Shown: positions 1 to 6,105, numbered from the stretch's first letter. The stretch is DNA of 7,945 nt from Deltaproteobacteria bacterium (GCA_003647435.1 QMMV01000076.1:1-7945); one strand, 5' to 3'. Translations and numbers: made by a program. Notes: generated by a model from the sequence alone, not told the origin.

Positions 1-37
1 CAATTCAGACCGTGGCGCATAAAAACGGCCATTGCTT

Positions 38-325
38 TCACTGATCGGGCGAAGGCGCTGGACTTTGAAAAATACCTAAAAAGTCCATCCGGTCGAGCTT
101 TTGCAAAAAAACGCCTCTGATATTCAGGACTCGCCATAACTCGATTTTCGGGAAATCTGGGTAAATTGCTTTCTCTTTCACGCCTTCTTTCTCCGTTTTC
201 TCAGATCTCACTTTCGGACCTCGTCCGGTTCGAGACACCTTTTCCTGTAGCTTTTGCTCTGCAATTTCCTCCGTAAACCGCTCGACAACCCTGGCGATTC
301 CGTCAAAGAGTTCATTGATACCCAT
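38..325 (-). CDS. Unrecognised small protein, 95 aa
   Basis: I do not recognise this protein. The start is chosen at the ATG complementary to 323-325 because a perfect AGGAGG ribosome-binding site (complement of 333-338) lies 7 nt upstream. A longer reading from about 430 has no such site. The product begins MGINELFDGIARVVERF, an amphipathic helix-like segment. It continues into a very charged Lys/Glu/Arg-rich middle (about residues 17-55) and ends in a more hydrophobic segment containing WRVLNIRGVFLQKLDRM. No signal peptide, membrane span or catalytic motif is visible. It is transcribed away from the restriction operon and no clear promoter could be assigned. It could be a genuine small accessory protein or the remnant of a longer gene. 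The ribosome-binding site is the best argument that it is translated. Confidence 0.45.
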   Translation of the reverse strand: MGINELFDGIARVVERFTEEIAEQKLQEKVSRTGRGPKVRSEKTEKEGVKEKAIYPDFPKIELWRVLNIRGVFLQKLDRMDFLGIFQSPAPSPDQ

Positions 326-332
326 GGTAAAA

Positions 333-338
333 CCTCCT
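333..338 (-). promoter_or_regulatory. Ribosome-binding site AGGAGG
   Basis: On the minus strand this is a perfect AGGAGG, 7 nt before the ATG at 325-323. It decides the start of the minus-strand small gene and argues against the upstream in-frame ATG. Confidence 0.6.
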
Positions 339-510
339 GCGTTTCTGTTCTCTGTCCCATACCTACCTGTCTGCCGCCACGCAGGCCGGAGAATCAGAGA
401 AAGTGTCGGAAGGATGTTTTTGCTCCTCACCTTTTATCCGGGTTAACTCTTGATGGGTATTTACTTTCCGGAGTCGTGGATGATCTGTTGGAATTCTTAG
501 AGAATTTTTC

Positions 511-538
511 TTGCACGTGACATTGCACCTGTTATAAT
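511..538 (+). promoter_or_regulatory. Sigma70-like promoter of the restriction operon
   Basis: TTGCAC (511-516) and a perfect TATAAT (533-538) are separated by 16 bp, predicting a transcription start near 545 and a 5' leader of about 110 nt before the XRE gene. The hexamer TTGCAC recurs at 523-528, exactly 12 bp after the first, inside the spacer. Such a direct repeat over the -35 and spacer could be an operator, for instance for the XRE protein encoded immediately downstream. The operator role is inference. Confidence 0.6.
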
Positions 539-544
539 ATCCCC

Positions 545-658
545 ACTGTAATTGTTAAACAGGCTGGCACCCTATGGTGAGTTGGCTGATAGGGGAAACC
601 CTTTCCAGCCTTCAAAGCAGCCAACAGCCTCAAAAACCACGACAATAAGGATCCGAAA
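545..658 (+). other. Structured 5' leader of the restriction operon
   Basis: This untranslated leader carries several competing short inverted repeats: AGGCTGG (561-567) with CCAGCCT (605-611), CCCTAT (570-575) with ATAGGG (589-594), and CACC (568-571) with GGTG (576-579). They cannot all form at once. No T-run terminator follows, and no known riboswitch or RNA family was recognised. Confidence 0.25.
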
Positions 659-889
659 ATGGCCGACAACTCACCGACGTTCCCGGAACTGGTCAAGGAA
701 GTCCGACGGCAGCTTGGCATCAGCCAGGAAGAGCTGGCCCATGAACTGGGAGTCAGTTTTGCCACCATCAACCGCTGGGAAAACGGCAAGACCACGCCGT
801 TCAAGCTGGCGCGCGGTCAGTTTGATGCCTTTTGCAAGAAGATGACAGCTCAAGGGAAATTACACTTGGGAAATAGCAGTGAAAAATAG
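659..889 (+). CDS. XRE-family helix-turn-helix regulator, 76 aa
   Basis: This is a small DNA-binding protein, probably the regulator of the restriction operon it heads. The helix-turn-helix is clear at residues 21-51 (ISQEELAHELGVSFATINRW, then ENGKTTP), with the SQEELA and INRWENGK signatures of the XRE/Cro family. Little lies outside the domain, so it is essentially a stand-alone HTH. The ATG at 659 is preceded by AAGGA (647-651) with 7 nt spacing. The gene is first after the promoter at 511-538 and ends 21 nt before hsdR, so the two are surely co-transcribed. By analogy with controller proteins of restriction systems it may repress or time expression, possibly through the TTGCAC repeats in its own promoter. 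That role is inferred from position. An antitoxin-like role is an alternative. Confidence 0.85.
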   Translation: MADNSPTFPELVKEVRRQLGISQEELAHELGVSFATINRWENGKTTPFKLARGQFDAFCKKMTAQGKLHLGNSSEK

Positions 890-910
890 GTACAAGCCAA
901 GGGGCTGCTT

Positions 911-2632
911 ATGAGCGAACCCAACAAAACACCAGAGCAGATTGCCCGTGACCGTATTGACCGGATGCTCACTCAAGCCGGGTGGTCAGTACAAGACAAA
1001 AACCAGATCGAATTTGGCCGTGCCAAGGGCATTGCGGTGCGGGAATATCCCACTGATAGCGGTCCAGCGGATTATGTGCTTTTTGTTGAACGCAAGCCCA
1101 TCGGCGTCATCGAGGCCAAGCGCCCCGAAATGGGTCAGAATATCAATGTGGTGGCAGAACAGTCTGCAAAATATGCCACGGCCAACCTGAAATGGATCAA
1201 AGACAATAAACCTTTGCCCTTACTTTACGAGAGCACCGGTGAAATCACGCTGTTCCGCGATGAACGCGATCCCAAGCCCAGATCTCGTGAGGTATTCTGG
1301 TTTCATCAGCCGCAGACGCTGACTGAGTGGACACAGCAATCCCAAACCCTGCGCGCCCGCCTGCAAAAACTGCCGTCCCTGGCAACCGATGGGCTGCGCA
1401 AGGTACAGGTCGAGGCGATCACTCGCCTTGAAGAATCCTTCAAGGCAGGCCGCCCTCGCGCCCTCATCCAGATGGCAACCGGCGCAGGCAAGACCTTCAC
1501 GGCCATTACCTCTATTTACCGCCTGCTTAAATATGCAAATGCTTCCCGCATTCTTTTTCTGGTGGACACCAAAAACCTGGGCGAGCAGGCGGAACAGGAG
1601 TTTATGGCCTACCTGCCAAGCGACGATAACCGTAAATTCACCGAGCTGTATAACGTGCAGCGCCTTTCATCCAGCTATATCGCCGACTCAAGTCAGGTGG
1701 TTATTTCAACCATTCAGCGTCTTTACTCTATCCTCAAAGACGAACCTCTGGACGAGGCCGCGGAGCTGGAACACCCGGCCGAACACCGGCTGACCCGCAA
1801 GGAGCCCCTGCCGCAGATCACCCGTGAATTGCTGGACGCGGTTGACCCGGACCGCATCGACCAGAAGGCCCGGCAGGAAAACAACCTGCCGTCCGATGCC
1901 GAACCGGACGAAGAACAGCGAAAACAGGCCGCCTCGACCCTGGCGAAACAGGCAACAGCCGTGTTCAACGGCGAACTGAATGAAATGCTGGAAAATATCC
2001 GCCGCAGTCACGAGCAGGTGATTGACAACCAGAACATTGACAAGCTCGTCCGGGCAGAATGGGATGGCGACGCCAGGGAAAACGCTGAAGAACTCACCCG
2101 GGAGTTTGCCGACTTTCTGCGGGAGAACAAAGATGAGCTGCTGGCGCTGCGCATCTTCTTTGAACAACCTTTCCGCCGCCGGGAAGTCACTTTCCAGATG
2201 CTGCAGGATGTCTTGGAAAAGTTGCGCACCGACAGGCCTAAGTTGGCCCCAGTCCGTGTCTGGGAGGCTTTCGCCATGCTTGATGATGTCAAGGGCACAT
2301 CGCCCGTGAGCGAACTGACCGCCCTGGTTTCCCTTATCCGCCGGGTGACCGGCATCGACGGCAAGCTGACCCCGTTTTCAGAAACCGTGAACCGCAATTT
2401 CAAGACATGGATCTTCAGGCGCCACCAGGGAGCCGGAGAAAAATTCACCGAGGAGCAGATGTCCTGGCTGCGCATGATCCGCGACCACATTGCAGCGTCC
2501 CACCACCTGGAACGGGACGACCTGGAACTGGCGCCCTTTGACGCCAACGGCGGCTTGGGGAAAATGTGGCAGCTCTTTGGCGAGGACATGGACCGGATCA
2601 TTGACGAGATGAACGAGGTGCTCGCGGCATGA
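911..2632 (+). CDS. hsdR: Type I restriction enzyme R subunit with internal in-frame deletion of the helicase core, 573 aa
   Basis: HsdR is the ATP-dependent motor and nuclease of type I restriction enzymes. The N-terminal PD-(D/E)xK nuclease is present: D54 in PADYVLF and E68/K70 in GVIEAK. Next come a Q-motif-like LRKVQVEAI (about 163-171), Walker A ATGAGKT (189-195), motif Ia FLVDTKNLGEQA (216-227) and motif Ib VVISTIQRL (263-271). The reading then jumps near residues 299-303 (KEPLP to QITRELL, nt about 1803-1820) straight into the C-terminal region that normally follows the motor. No DEAD/DECH box, TAT motif or motifs IV-VI occur. The C-terminus (about 380-565) resembles the EcoEI-type R C-terminal domain that docks on the methylase core. 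Intact relatives are, from memory, 300-400 residues longer. The ATG at 911 has AAGGGG (899-904) 6 nt upstream. The stop overlaps hsdS by ATGA. As written it should be unable to translocate DNA. The frame is open throughout. Confidence 0.88.
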   Translation: MSEPNKTPEQIARDRIDRMLTQAGWSVQDKNQIEFGRAKGIAVREYPTDSGPADYVLFVERKPIGVIEAKRPEMGQNINVVAEQSAKYATANLKWIKDNKPLPLLYESTGEITLFRDERDPKPRSREVFWFHQPQTLTEWTQQSQTLRARLQKLPSLATDGLRKVQVEAITRLEESFKAGRPRALIQMATGAGKTFTAITSIYRLLKYANASRILFLVDTKNLGEQAEQEFMAYLPSDDNRKFTELYNVQRLSSSYIADSSQVVISTIQRLYSILKDEPLDEAAELEHPAEHRLTRKEPLPQITRELLDAVDPDRIDQKARQENNLPSDAEPDEEQRKQAASTLAKQATAVFNGELNEMLENIRRSHEQVIDNQNIDKLVRAEWDGDARENAEELTREFADFLRENKDELLALRIFFEQPFRRREVTFQMLQDVLEKLRTDRPKLAPVRVWEAFAMLDDVKGTSPVSELTALVSLIRRVTGIDGKLTPFSETVNRNFKTWIFRRHQGAGEKFTEEQMSWLRMIRDHIAASHHLERDDLELAPFDANGGLGKMWQLFGEDMDRIIDEMNEVLAA

Positions 2633-4146
2633 CAAGTTCTTTGCCATATCCATGGATGCAAATCTCATTGGAAGAGATTGCAACAGTAGTCCAGGGGCAG
2701 AGCCCTCCGGGACACTCATACAATGAGAGAGGGGAAGGGTTGCCATTTTTTCAAGGAAAAGCAGAATTTGGTGAGATATATCCAATTATCAAAAAATGGT
2801 GCACTCTTCCTAAAAAAGAAGCATATCCAGGCGACATTCTCTTCTCTATAAGAGCCCCTGTAGGTCCAACCAATCTGGCCAATGTTCATTGTGCAATTGG
2901 ACGTGGTCTTGCAGCTATTCGTCCCATGGATGATATGCCTTCTAAATATCTTTTATATTATTTGAGATATTCCAATCGAGGTCTTGCAGCACAAGCAACG
3001 GGAAGCACATTTCAGGCTATTAGCGGTAAGTTACTATGTGAATATCCTGTTATGGTAGCCCCCCTCCCCGAACAACACCGCATCGTAGCCAAGATCGAGC
3101 AGCTATTCTCCGAGTTGGACAAGGGCGTGGCCGAGCTGAAAAAGGCACGCGAAAAGCTGGAGCTGTACCGCCAATCATTACTGAAGGCCGCCTTTGAGGG
3201 CAGGCTCACGGAAGCATGGCGAAAGGAACACGCAGACGAACTTGAATCCGCCGATGAACTGCTGGCCCGCATCAAGGCCGAACGTGAAAAACGCTACCAG
3301 CAGCAACTGGACCAGTGGAATCAGGCGGTCAGGAAATGGGAGGCCCAGGGCAAACCCGGCAGGAAGCCAACCAAACCCCGCAAGCCCAAGAAACTGCCGC
3401 CGCTCACCAAGGAAGAACTGGCCGAGCTGCCGGAATTGCCGGAGGGGTGGGTGTGGTTCAGGGTAGCACATTTATGTGAGGTTGTTCGTGGCGGCTCACC
3501 AAGACCAGCAGGTGATCCGAAATACTATGGTGGTAACATTCCATTCCTAAAGGTGGCTGATATAACGGGAGACACAAATCCGTATTTGGAAAGTTTCACT
3601 TTTACGATCAAGGAGGCAGGACTTACCAAAACCAGATTGGTAAAAGCAAATACACTTTTGCTCTCCAACAGTGGAGCTACTCTTGGGGTTCCTAAAATTT
3701 GTACATTTGAAACTACTTTTAACGATGGCATAGCTGCATTTTTGGGTGTTGATGAAGATATTCTGCTTTATCGTTACTATTTTTGGATGAGTAATACACG
3801 AAAGATTCGTTCCGTTAATCAAGGTGCTGCCCAGCCTAATTTGAACACCAATTTAATCAAGGAGTATCTATTTCCTGTTTGCTCAAAAGCAGAAATGATA
3901 GCTGTAGCGGATAAATTAGACCGCATATTTTCCACCATAGAAAATGTGCAGAATACTCTGCAGAGAGAGCTAAGCAAAGCCGAAGCCCTCCGCCAATCCA
4001 TCCTCAAAAAGGCCTTTTCCGGCAGGCTGGTGCCTCAGGACCCCAATGACGAGCCTGCCTCGGAGCTCCTGAAGCGCATTAGGGCGGAGCAAGAAGCCTG
4101 TACGGGCACGGCGCGCCGGTCGCCCCAACGGAGGCAACGCAAATGA
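2629..4146 (+). CDS. hsdS: Type I restriction-modification specificity subunit, 505 aa
   Basis: HsdS recognises a bipartite DNA target and positions two HsdM and two HsdR subunits. It has the full classical layout. TRD1 spans about residues 8-145 (GLPFFQGKAEFG, PGDILFSIRAPVGPTNLA, GSTFQAISGKLL). A conserved coiled-coil spacer spans about 146-198 (PLPEQHRIVAKIEQLFSELD). A charged linker spans about 200-272 with a Lys/Pro-rich stretch. TRD2 spans about 274-420 (GNIPFLKVADITGD, QGAAQPNLNTNLIKEYLFPV). A second coiled coil spans about 421-466, where RQSILKKAFSGRL parallels RQSLLKAAFEGRL of the first. Length is slightly above the usual 400-470, mainly because of the linker. Start and stop overlap the neighbouring genes by ATGA. 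The TRD-coding segments are clearly A/T-richer than the spacer, consistent with exchange of TRDs. The target sequence cannot be read from this. Confidence 0.95.
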   Translation: MTSSLPYPWMQISLEEIATVVQGQSPPGHSYNERGEGLPFFQGKAEFGEIYPIIKKWCTLPKKEAYPGDILFSIRAPVGPTNLANVHCAIGRGLAAIRPMDDMPSKYLLYYLRYSNRGLAAQATGSTFQAISGKLLCEYPVMVAPLPEQHRIVAKIEQLFSELDKGVAELKKAREKLELYRQSLLKAAFEGRLTEAWRKEHADELESADELLARIKAEREKRYQQQLDQWNQAVRKWEAQGKPGRKPTKPRKPKKLPPLTKEELAELPELPEGWVWFRVAHLCEVVRGGSPRPAGDPKYYGGNIPFLKVADITGDTNPYLESFTFTIKEAGLTKTRLVKANTLLLSNSGATLGVPKICTFETTFNDGIAAFLGVDEDILLYRYYFWMSNTRKIRSVNQGAAQPNLNTNLIKEYLFPVCSKAEMIAVADKLDRIFSTIENVQNTLQRELSKAEALRQSILKKAFSGRLVPQDPNDEPASELLKRIRAEQEACTGTARRSPQRRQRK

Positions 4147-5159
4147 CCTACCGCCCTCCCTGCACCGTCACACCGGCCATCGAGCGGATGCTTGGTAACA
4201 TCTGCGAGATGGTGGGCCGTCTTTCGCTTCCGGCCCAGGAAGACGACCTGCGGCTGCGGCGGATCAACCGCATCCGCACCATCCGGGGCTCTCTGGCCAT
4301 CGAGGGCAACACCCTGTCCGAAGAGCAGATCACCGCCATCATGGACGGCAGACGGGTGGTTGCGCCACCTCGTGAGATACAGGAGGCGCGAAACGCCATT
4401 GAAGTTTACGACCGGCTGGAAGATTGGGACCCTAACAGCGAAACAGATCTGCTTTCGGCTCACGAAATCATGATGCGGGGCCTGATGGATTCTCCCGGCC
4501 GCTACCGGAGCGGCGGGGTGGGAGTCATGGGTGGAAATGAGGTCATCCATGTTGCTCCGCCCGCAGGCCGGGTGCCAATTCTGATGGGTGATCTTTTCAA
4601 ATGGCTCCAGCGCAGCGAACGCCACCCCCTGGTGGCAAGTTCGATTTTTCATTACGAATTCGAGTTCATCCATCCCTTTGCAGACGGTAACGGCCGCATG
4701 GGACGGCTATGGCAGACCCTGATCCTCACCAGATGGAAACCCATTTTCGCCATCACTCCTGTGGAAAGCATGGTGCATGCCCGTCAGCAGGAATACTACG
4801 AGGCCATTGGGGAAAGTACAAAGATCAGCGACTCCGCGCCGTTCGTGGCGTTCATGCTCGAAGCAATAAGTGAGGTCATAGGGAATATCGGCAGCGACCA
4901 AGCAGCCGACCAAGTAACCGACCAAGTAAAGGCATTGTTATTGCTCATGGGCGGAGAGTTCATGTCCGCTGCGGAAATGATGACCGGACTTGGACTTTCG
5001 CACCGGCCGACCTTCCGGAAAAATTATCTGCAACCGGCTGCTGAAGCCGGATTTCTGGAGATGAAATATCCTGAGAAACCAAAACATCCTGGGCAACGCT
5101 ATCGGCTGACAGCAAAAGGCAAAAGAATGAAGGCATTACTGGGAGAACAGGCACCATGA
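4143..5159 (+). CDS. Fic-domain protein with N-terminal inhibitory motif and C-terminal winged helix, 338 aa
   Basis: Fic proteins transfer AMP, or less often another nucleotide part, onto hydroxyl side chains of target proteins. The complete core motif HPFADGNGRMGR is at residues 177-188, including the catalytic His177. An upstream SLAIEGN (50-56) matches the (S/T)xxxE(G/N) inhibitory-helix motif, so the enzyme should be self-inhibited through its own N-terminal helix (class II arrangement). The C-terminus (about 262-335: SAAEMM, RPTFRKNYLQPAAEAGFL, GQRYRLTAKGK) looks like a winged-helix DNA-binding domain. It is preceded by a short repeated DQ segment at 252-263. Nothing is truncated. It overlaps hsdS upstream and the short hsdM remnant downstream by ATGA each, so it is a cotranslated member of the restriction operon. 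The substrate is unknown. Modification of a restriction subunit or an abortive-type defence role is speculation. Confidence 0.93.
   Translation: MTYRPPCTVTPAIERMLGNICEMVGRLSLPAQEDDLRLRRINRIRTIRGSLAIEGNTLSEEQITAIMDGRRVVAPPREIQEARNAIEVYDRLEDWDPNSETDLLSAHEIMMRGLMDSPGRYRSGGVGVMGGNEVIHVAPPAGRVPILMGDLFKWLQRSERHPLVASSIFHYEFEFIHPFADGNGRMGRLWQTLILTRWKPIFAITPVESMVHARQQEYYEAIGESTKISDSAPFVAFMLEAISEVIGNIGSDQAADQVTDQVKALLLLMGGEFMSAAEMMTGLGLSHRPTFRKNYLQPAAEAGFLEMKYPEKPKHPGQRYRLTAKGKRMKALLGEQAP
4894..4929 (+). repeat. 12-bp tandem repeat inside fic (2 perfect plus 1 degenerate unit)
   Basis: CCGACCAAGTAA occurs perfectly at 4906-4917 and 4918-4929. A degenerate unit at 4894-4905 differs at three positions. 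It encodes the DQAA-DQVT-DQVK stretch between the Fic core and the winged helix, a linker that could vary in unit number without breaking the frame. Confidence 0.75.
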
Positions 5160-5491
5160 ACACCGGATCCATAGTTCAAAAAATCTGGAGCTACTGCGAT
5201 GTCCTGCGGGAATTTATCGACTTGTACAATCCGGCAAACCGCCATGAACGGAAAGAAACCTGGCACCCAGAAAGGAACCCGGAAGGCCGCTGGCGTAAGT
5301 TCAGTTACAAAGAGATTATCTCCCGCGATAAAACCAGCCTCGATATTTTATGGCTGAAAGACGCCAACCTGACTGACCTAGATAACCTTCCGGAACCGGA
5401 AGTTCTGGCAGAGGAAATCGTCGAAAATATCGAAGCGGCCCTGGCAAGCTTTCGGGAGGTCGCGGATGAACTGAACGGCGAACATCGATAG
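5156..5491 (+). pseudogene. hsdM: Type I methyltransferase M subunit remnant: N- and C-termini joined, catalytic domain missing (111 aa)
   Basis: Two pieces look like the two ends of HsdM. Residues 1-19 (MNTGSIVQKIWSYCDVLRE) match the usual HsdM N-terminus, in which VLRD is followed by GxSYGDYVEQLT. Residues 20-111 (starting FIDLYNPANRHERKETW, later GRWRKFSYKEIISRDK, SLDILWLKD, NLPEPEVLAEEIVENIEAAL) match the C-terminal tail of one HsdM group. The junction is at about nt 5208-5214. Everything between is absent, including the SAM-binding motif and the NPPF catalytic motif. From memory, relatives have about 480-500 residues, so some 380 are missing. The frame is intact and the start overlaps the Fic stop by ATGA, so a protein is probably still made. 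It cannot be a methyltransferase. The remaining C-terminal helices could still touch HsdS or HsdR. The reading rests on remembered family sequence and no alignment was run. Confidence 0.72.
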
Positions 5492-5541
5492 CGAAGAATC
5501 CGGAAGGCAAAGAGCGGAACTTTCTGTGTTGCTATCGATGT
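5482..5541 (+). repeat. 11-bp perfect inverted repeat over the operon's last stop codon
   Basis: ACATCGATAGC (5482-5492) and GCTATCGATGT (5531-5541) are perfect reverse complements with a 38-nt loop. The left arm contains the stop codon of the last gene. No T-run follows the right arm, so this is more likely a 3'-end stabilising stem or a recombination or protein-binding site than a standard terminator. Confidence 0.55.
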
Positions 5542-5552
5542 CTATGACAAAA

Positions 5553-5591
5553 ATACGAGAAACCCATAGACAACTCATGGATTTCTCGTAT
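5553..5591 (-). terminator. 15-bp stem hairpin, terminator-like on the minus strand
   Basis: ATACGAGAAACCCAT (5553-5567) and ATGGATTTCTCGTAT (5577-5591) pair with one mismatch around a 9-nt loop. Read on the minus strand the stem is followed by a short T-run (complement of 5549-5553). Read on the plus strand it is preceded by A's but has no T-tail. It may block antisense transcription into the operon, act as a weak bidirectional terminator, or be the end of a dispersed palindromic element. Confidence 0.5.
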
Positions 5592-5637
5592 GAAATCAAG
5601 TCGAGGTTGGTAACTACACCGATGAGTGTGTGCTCAA

Positions 5638-5681
5638 GACTCAGGTTATGACACCACCGCGTTTAATATGGCAGCGGGAAT
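5638..5681 (+). repeat. 44-bp imperfect direct repeat, left copy
   Basis: This segment matches 7283-7326 at 35 of 44 positions without gaps, beginning GACTC(A/G)GGTTATGACA and ending GGGAAT. Seven of the nine differences are transitions. The two copies flank the toxin-antitoxin module in the same orientation. Confidence 0.6.
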
Positions 5682-5732
5682 TGAAGAAAGGTCTTCCATG
5701 AAATTTATAAAAAAATTAACCAATCAGGTTAA
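5681..5732 (+). promoter_or_regulatory. Putative promoter and operator of the higBA module
   Basis: A -35-like TTGAAG (5681-5686) and a -10-like TATAAA (5706-5711, 19-bp spacer) or TTTATA (5704-5709, 17-bp spacer) lie just upstream of a perfect inverted repeat. That repeat is TTAACC (5716-5721), five bases, GGTTAA (5727-5732), which would sit over the transcription start. The second arm is also part of a self-palindrome, GGTTAACC (5727-5734). This is where an autoregulating XRE antitoxin would be expected to bind. The promoter match is moderate and the inverted repeat is exact. Confidence 0.4.
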
Positions 5733-5757
5733 CCTTTTTTCTTGACTGGGGATTGGT

Positions 5758-6105
5758 TTGAATATATCATTTAAGAATAAAAAGCTGGCCAAGTCCTTCA
5801 ATGAAGGGGAGCAGCTTGAAAAGATTCACGGGACCAAACGTGCGAGAAAAATTAGGATTCGTTTGGCTGAACTCAGGGCGGCCAAAAGTCTTATGGATTT
5901 TTGGCCTCCAAAGAGCGGACCAAGCCGATGTCATGAACTGACACAGGGACGACGGCGAGGACAACTATCCATGGACCTGGATCATCCCTACCGCTTGATT
6001 TTTATTCCTGACCACGGTCCGGTTCCCAGGCATGAGGATGGCGGTTTGGACTGGTCTCTGGTTACCGCCATTACGATTCTTGGGGTGGAGGACACCCATG
6101 AGTAA
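5758..6105 (+). CDS. higB: HigB/RelE-like toxin of a type II toxin-antitoxin system, 115 aa
   Basis: HigB-type toxins are small ribosome-dependent mRNA interferases of the RelE fold. The sequence begins MNISFKNKKLAKSFNEGEQL and contains ARKIRIRLAELRAA, SRCHELTQGRRRGQLSMDL, HPYRLIFIPDH and a C-terminal DWSLVTAITILGVEDTHE. This is the pattern of the group often labelled 'killer' or HigB-like proteins. Length is normal. The start is TTG at 5758, chosen because GGGGA (5748-5752) lies 5 nt upstream and the next in-frame ATG would remove the first 40 or so conserved residues. The gene overlaps the antitoxin start by 8 nt (ATGAGTAA), so the two are translated together. A TTG start may keep toxin output low. 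The usual HigBA order, toxin first, is respected. Confidence 0.85.
   Translation: MNISFKNKKLAKSFNEGEQLEKIHGTKRARKIRIRLAELRAAKSLMDFWPPKSGPSRCHELTQGRRRGQLSMDLDHPYRLIFIPDHGPVPRHEDGGLDWSLVTAITILGVEDTHE

Noticed and set aside
362..390. GC-rich imperfect palindrome sharing CTACCTG with 7372-7378
   Set aside because: The common part is only 7 bases and the stem is short with a wobble pair. This is too little to call a shared repeat.
326..430. 35-residue N-terminal extension of the minus-strand small gene
   Set aside because: The AGGAGG at 333-338 lies inside this extension and points to the start at 325. The extension is Arg/Ser/Leu-rich and overlaps a small palindromic region around 366-386.
254..520. 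Plus-strand open frame of 88 codons antisense to the small minus-strand gene
   Set aside because: No ribosome-binding site and no recognisable domain. It ends within the promoter of the restriction operon.
5698..5745. Possible 15-codon leader peptide (MKFIKKLTNQVNLFS) before higB with an AAAGG site upstream
   Set aside because: It overlaps the best promoter and operator candidates for higBA, so it would need a transcript starting further upstream. It has no regulatory codon run and no attenuator-type terminator after it.
6032..6097. Longer antitoxin start at the upstream in-frame ATG (6032)
   Set aside because: It would lie deep inside higB with no good ribosome-binding site, whereas 6098 has GGAGG at ideal spacing and the typical short overlap with the toxin stop.
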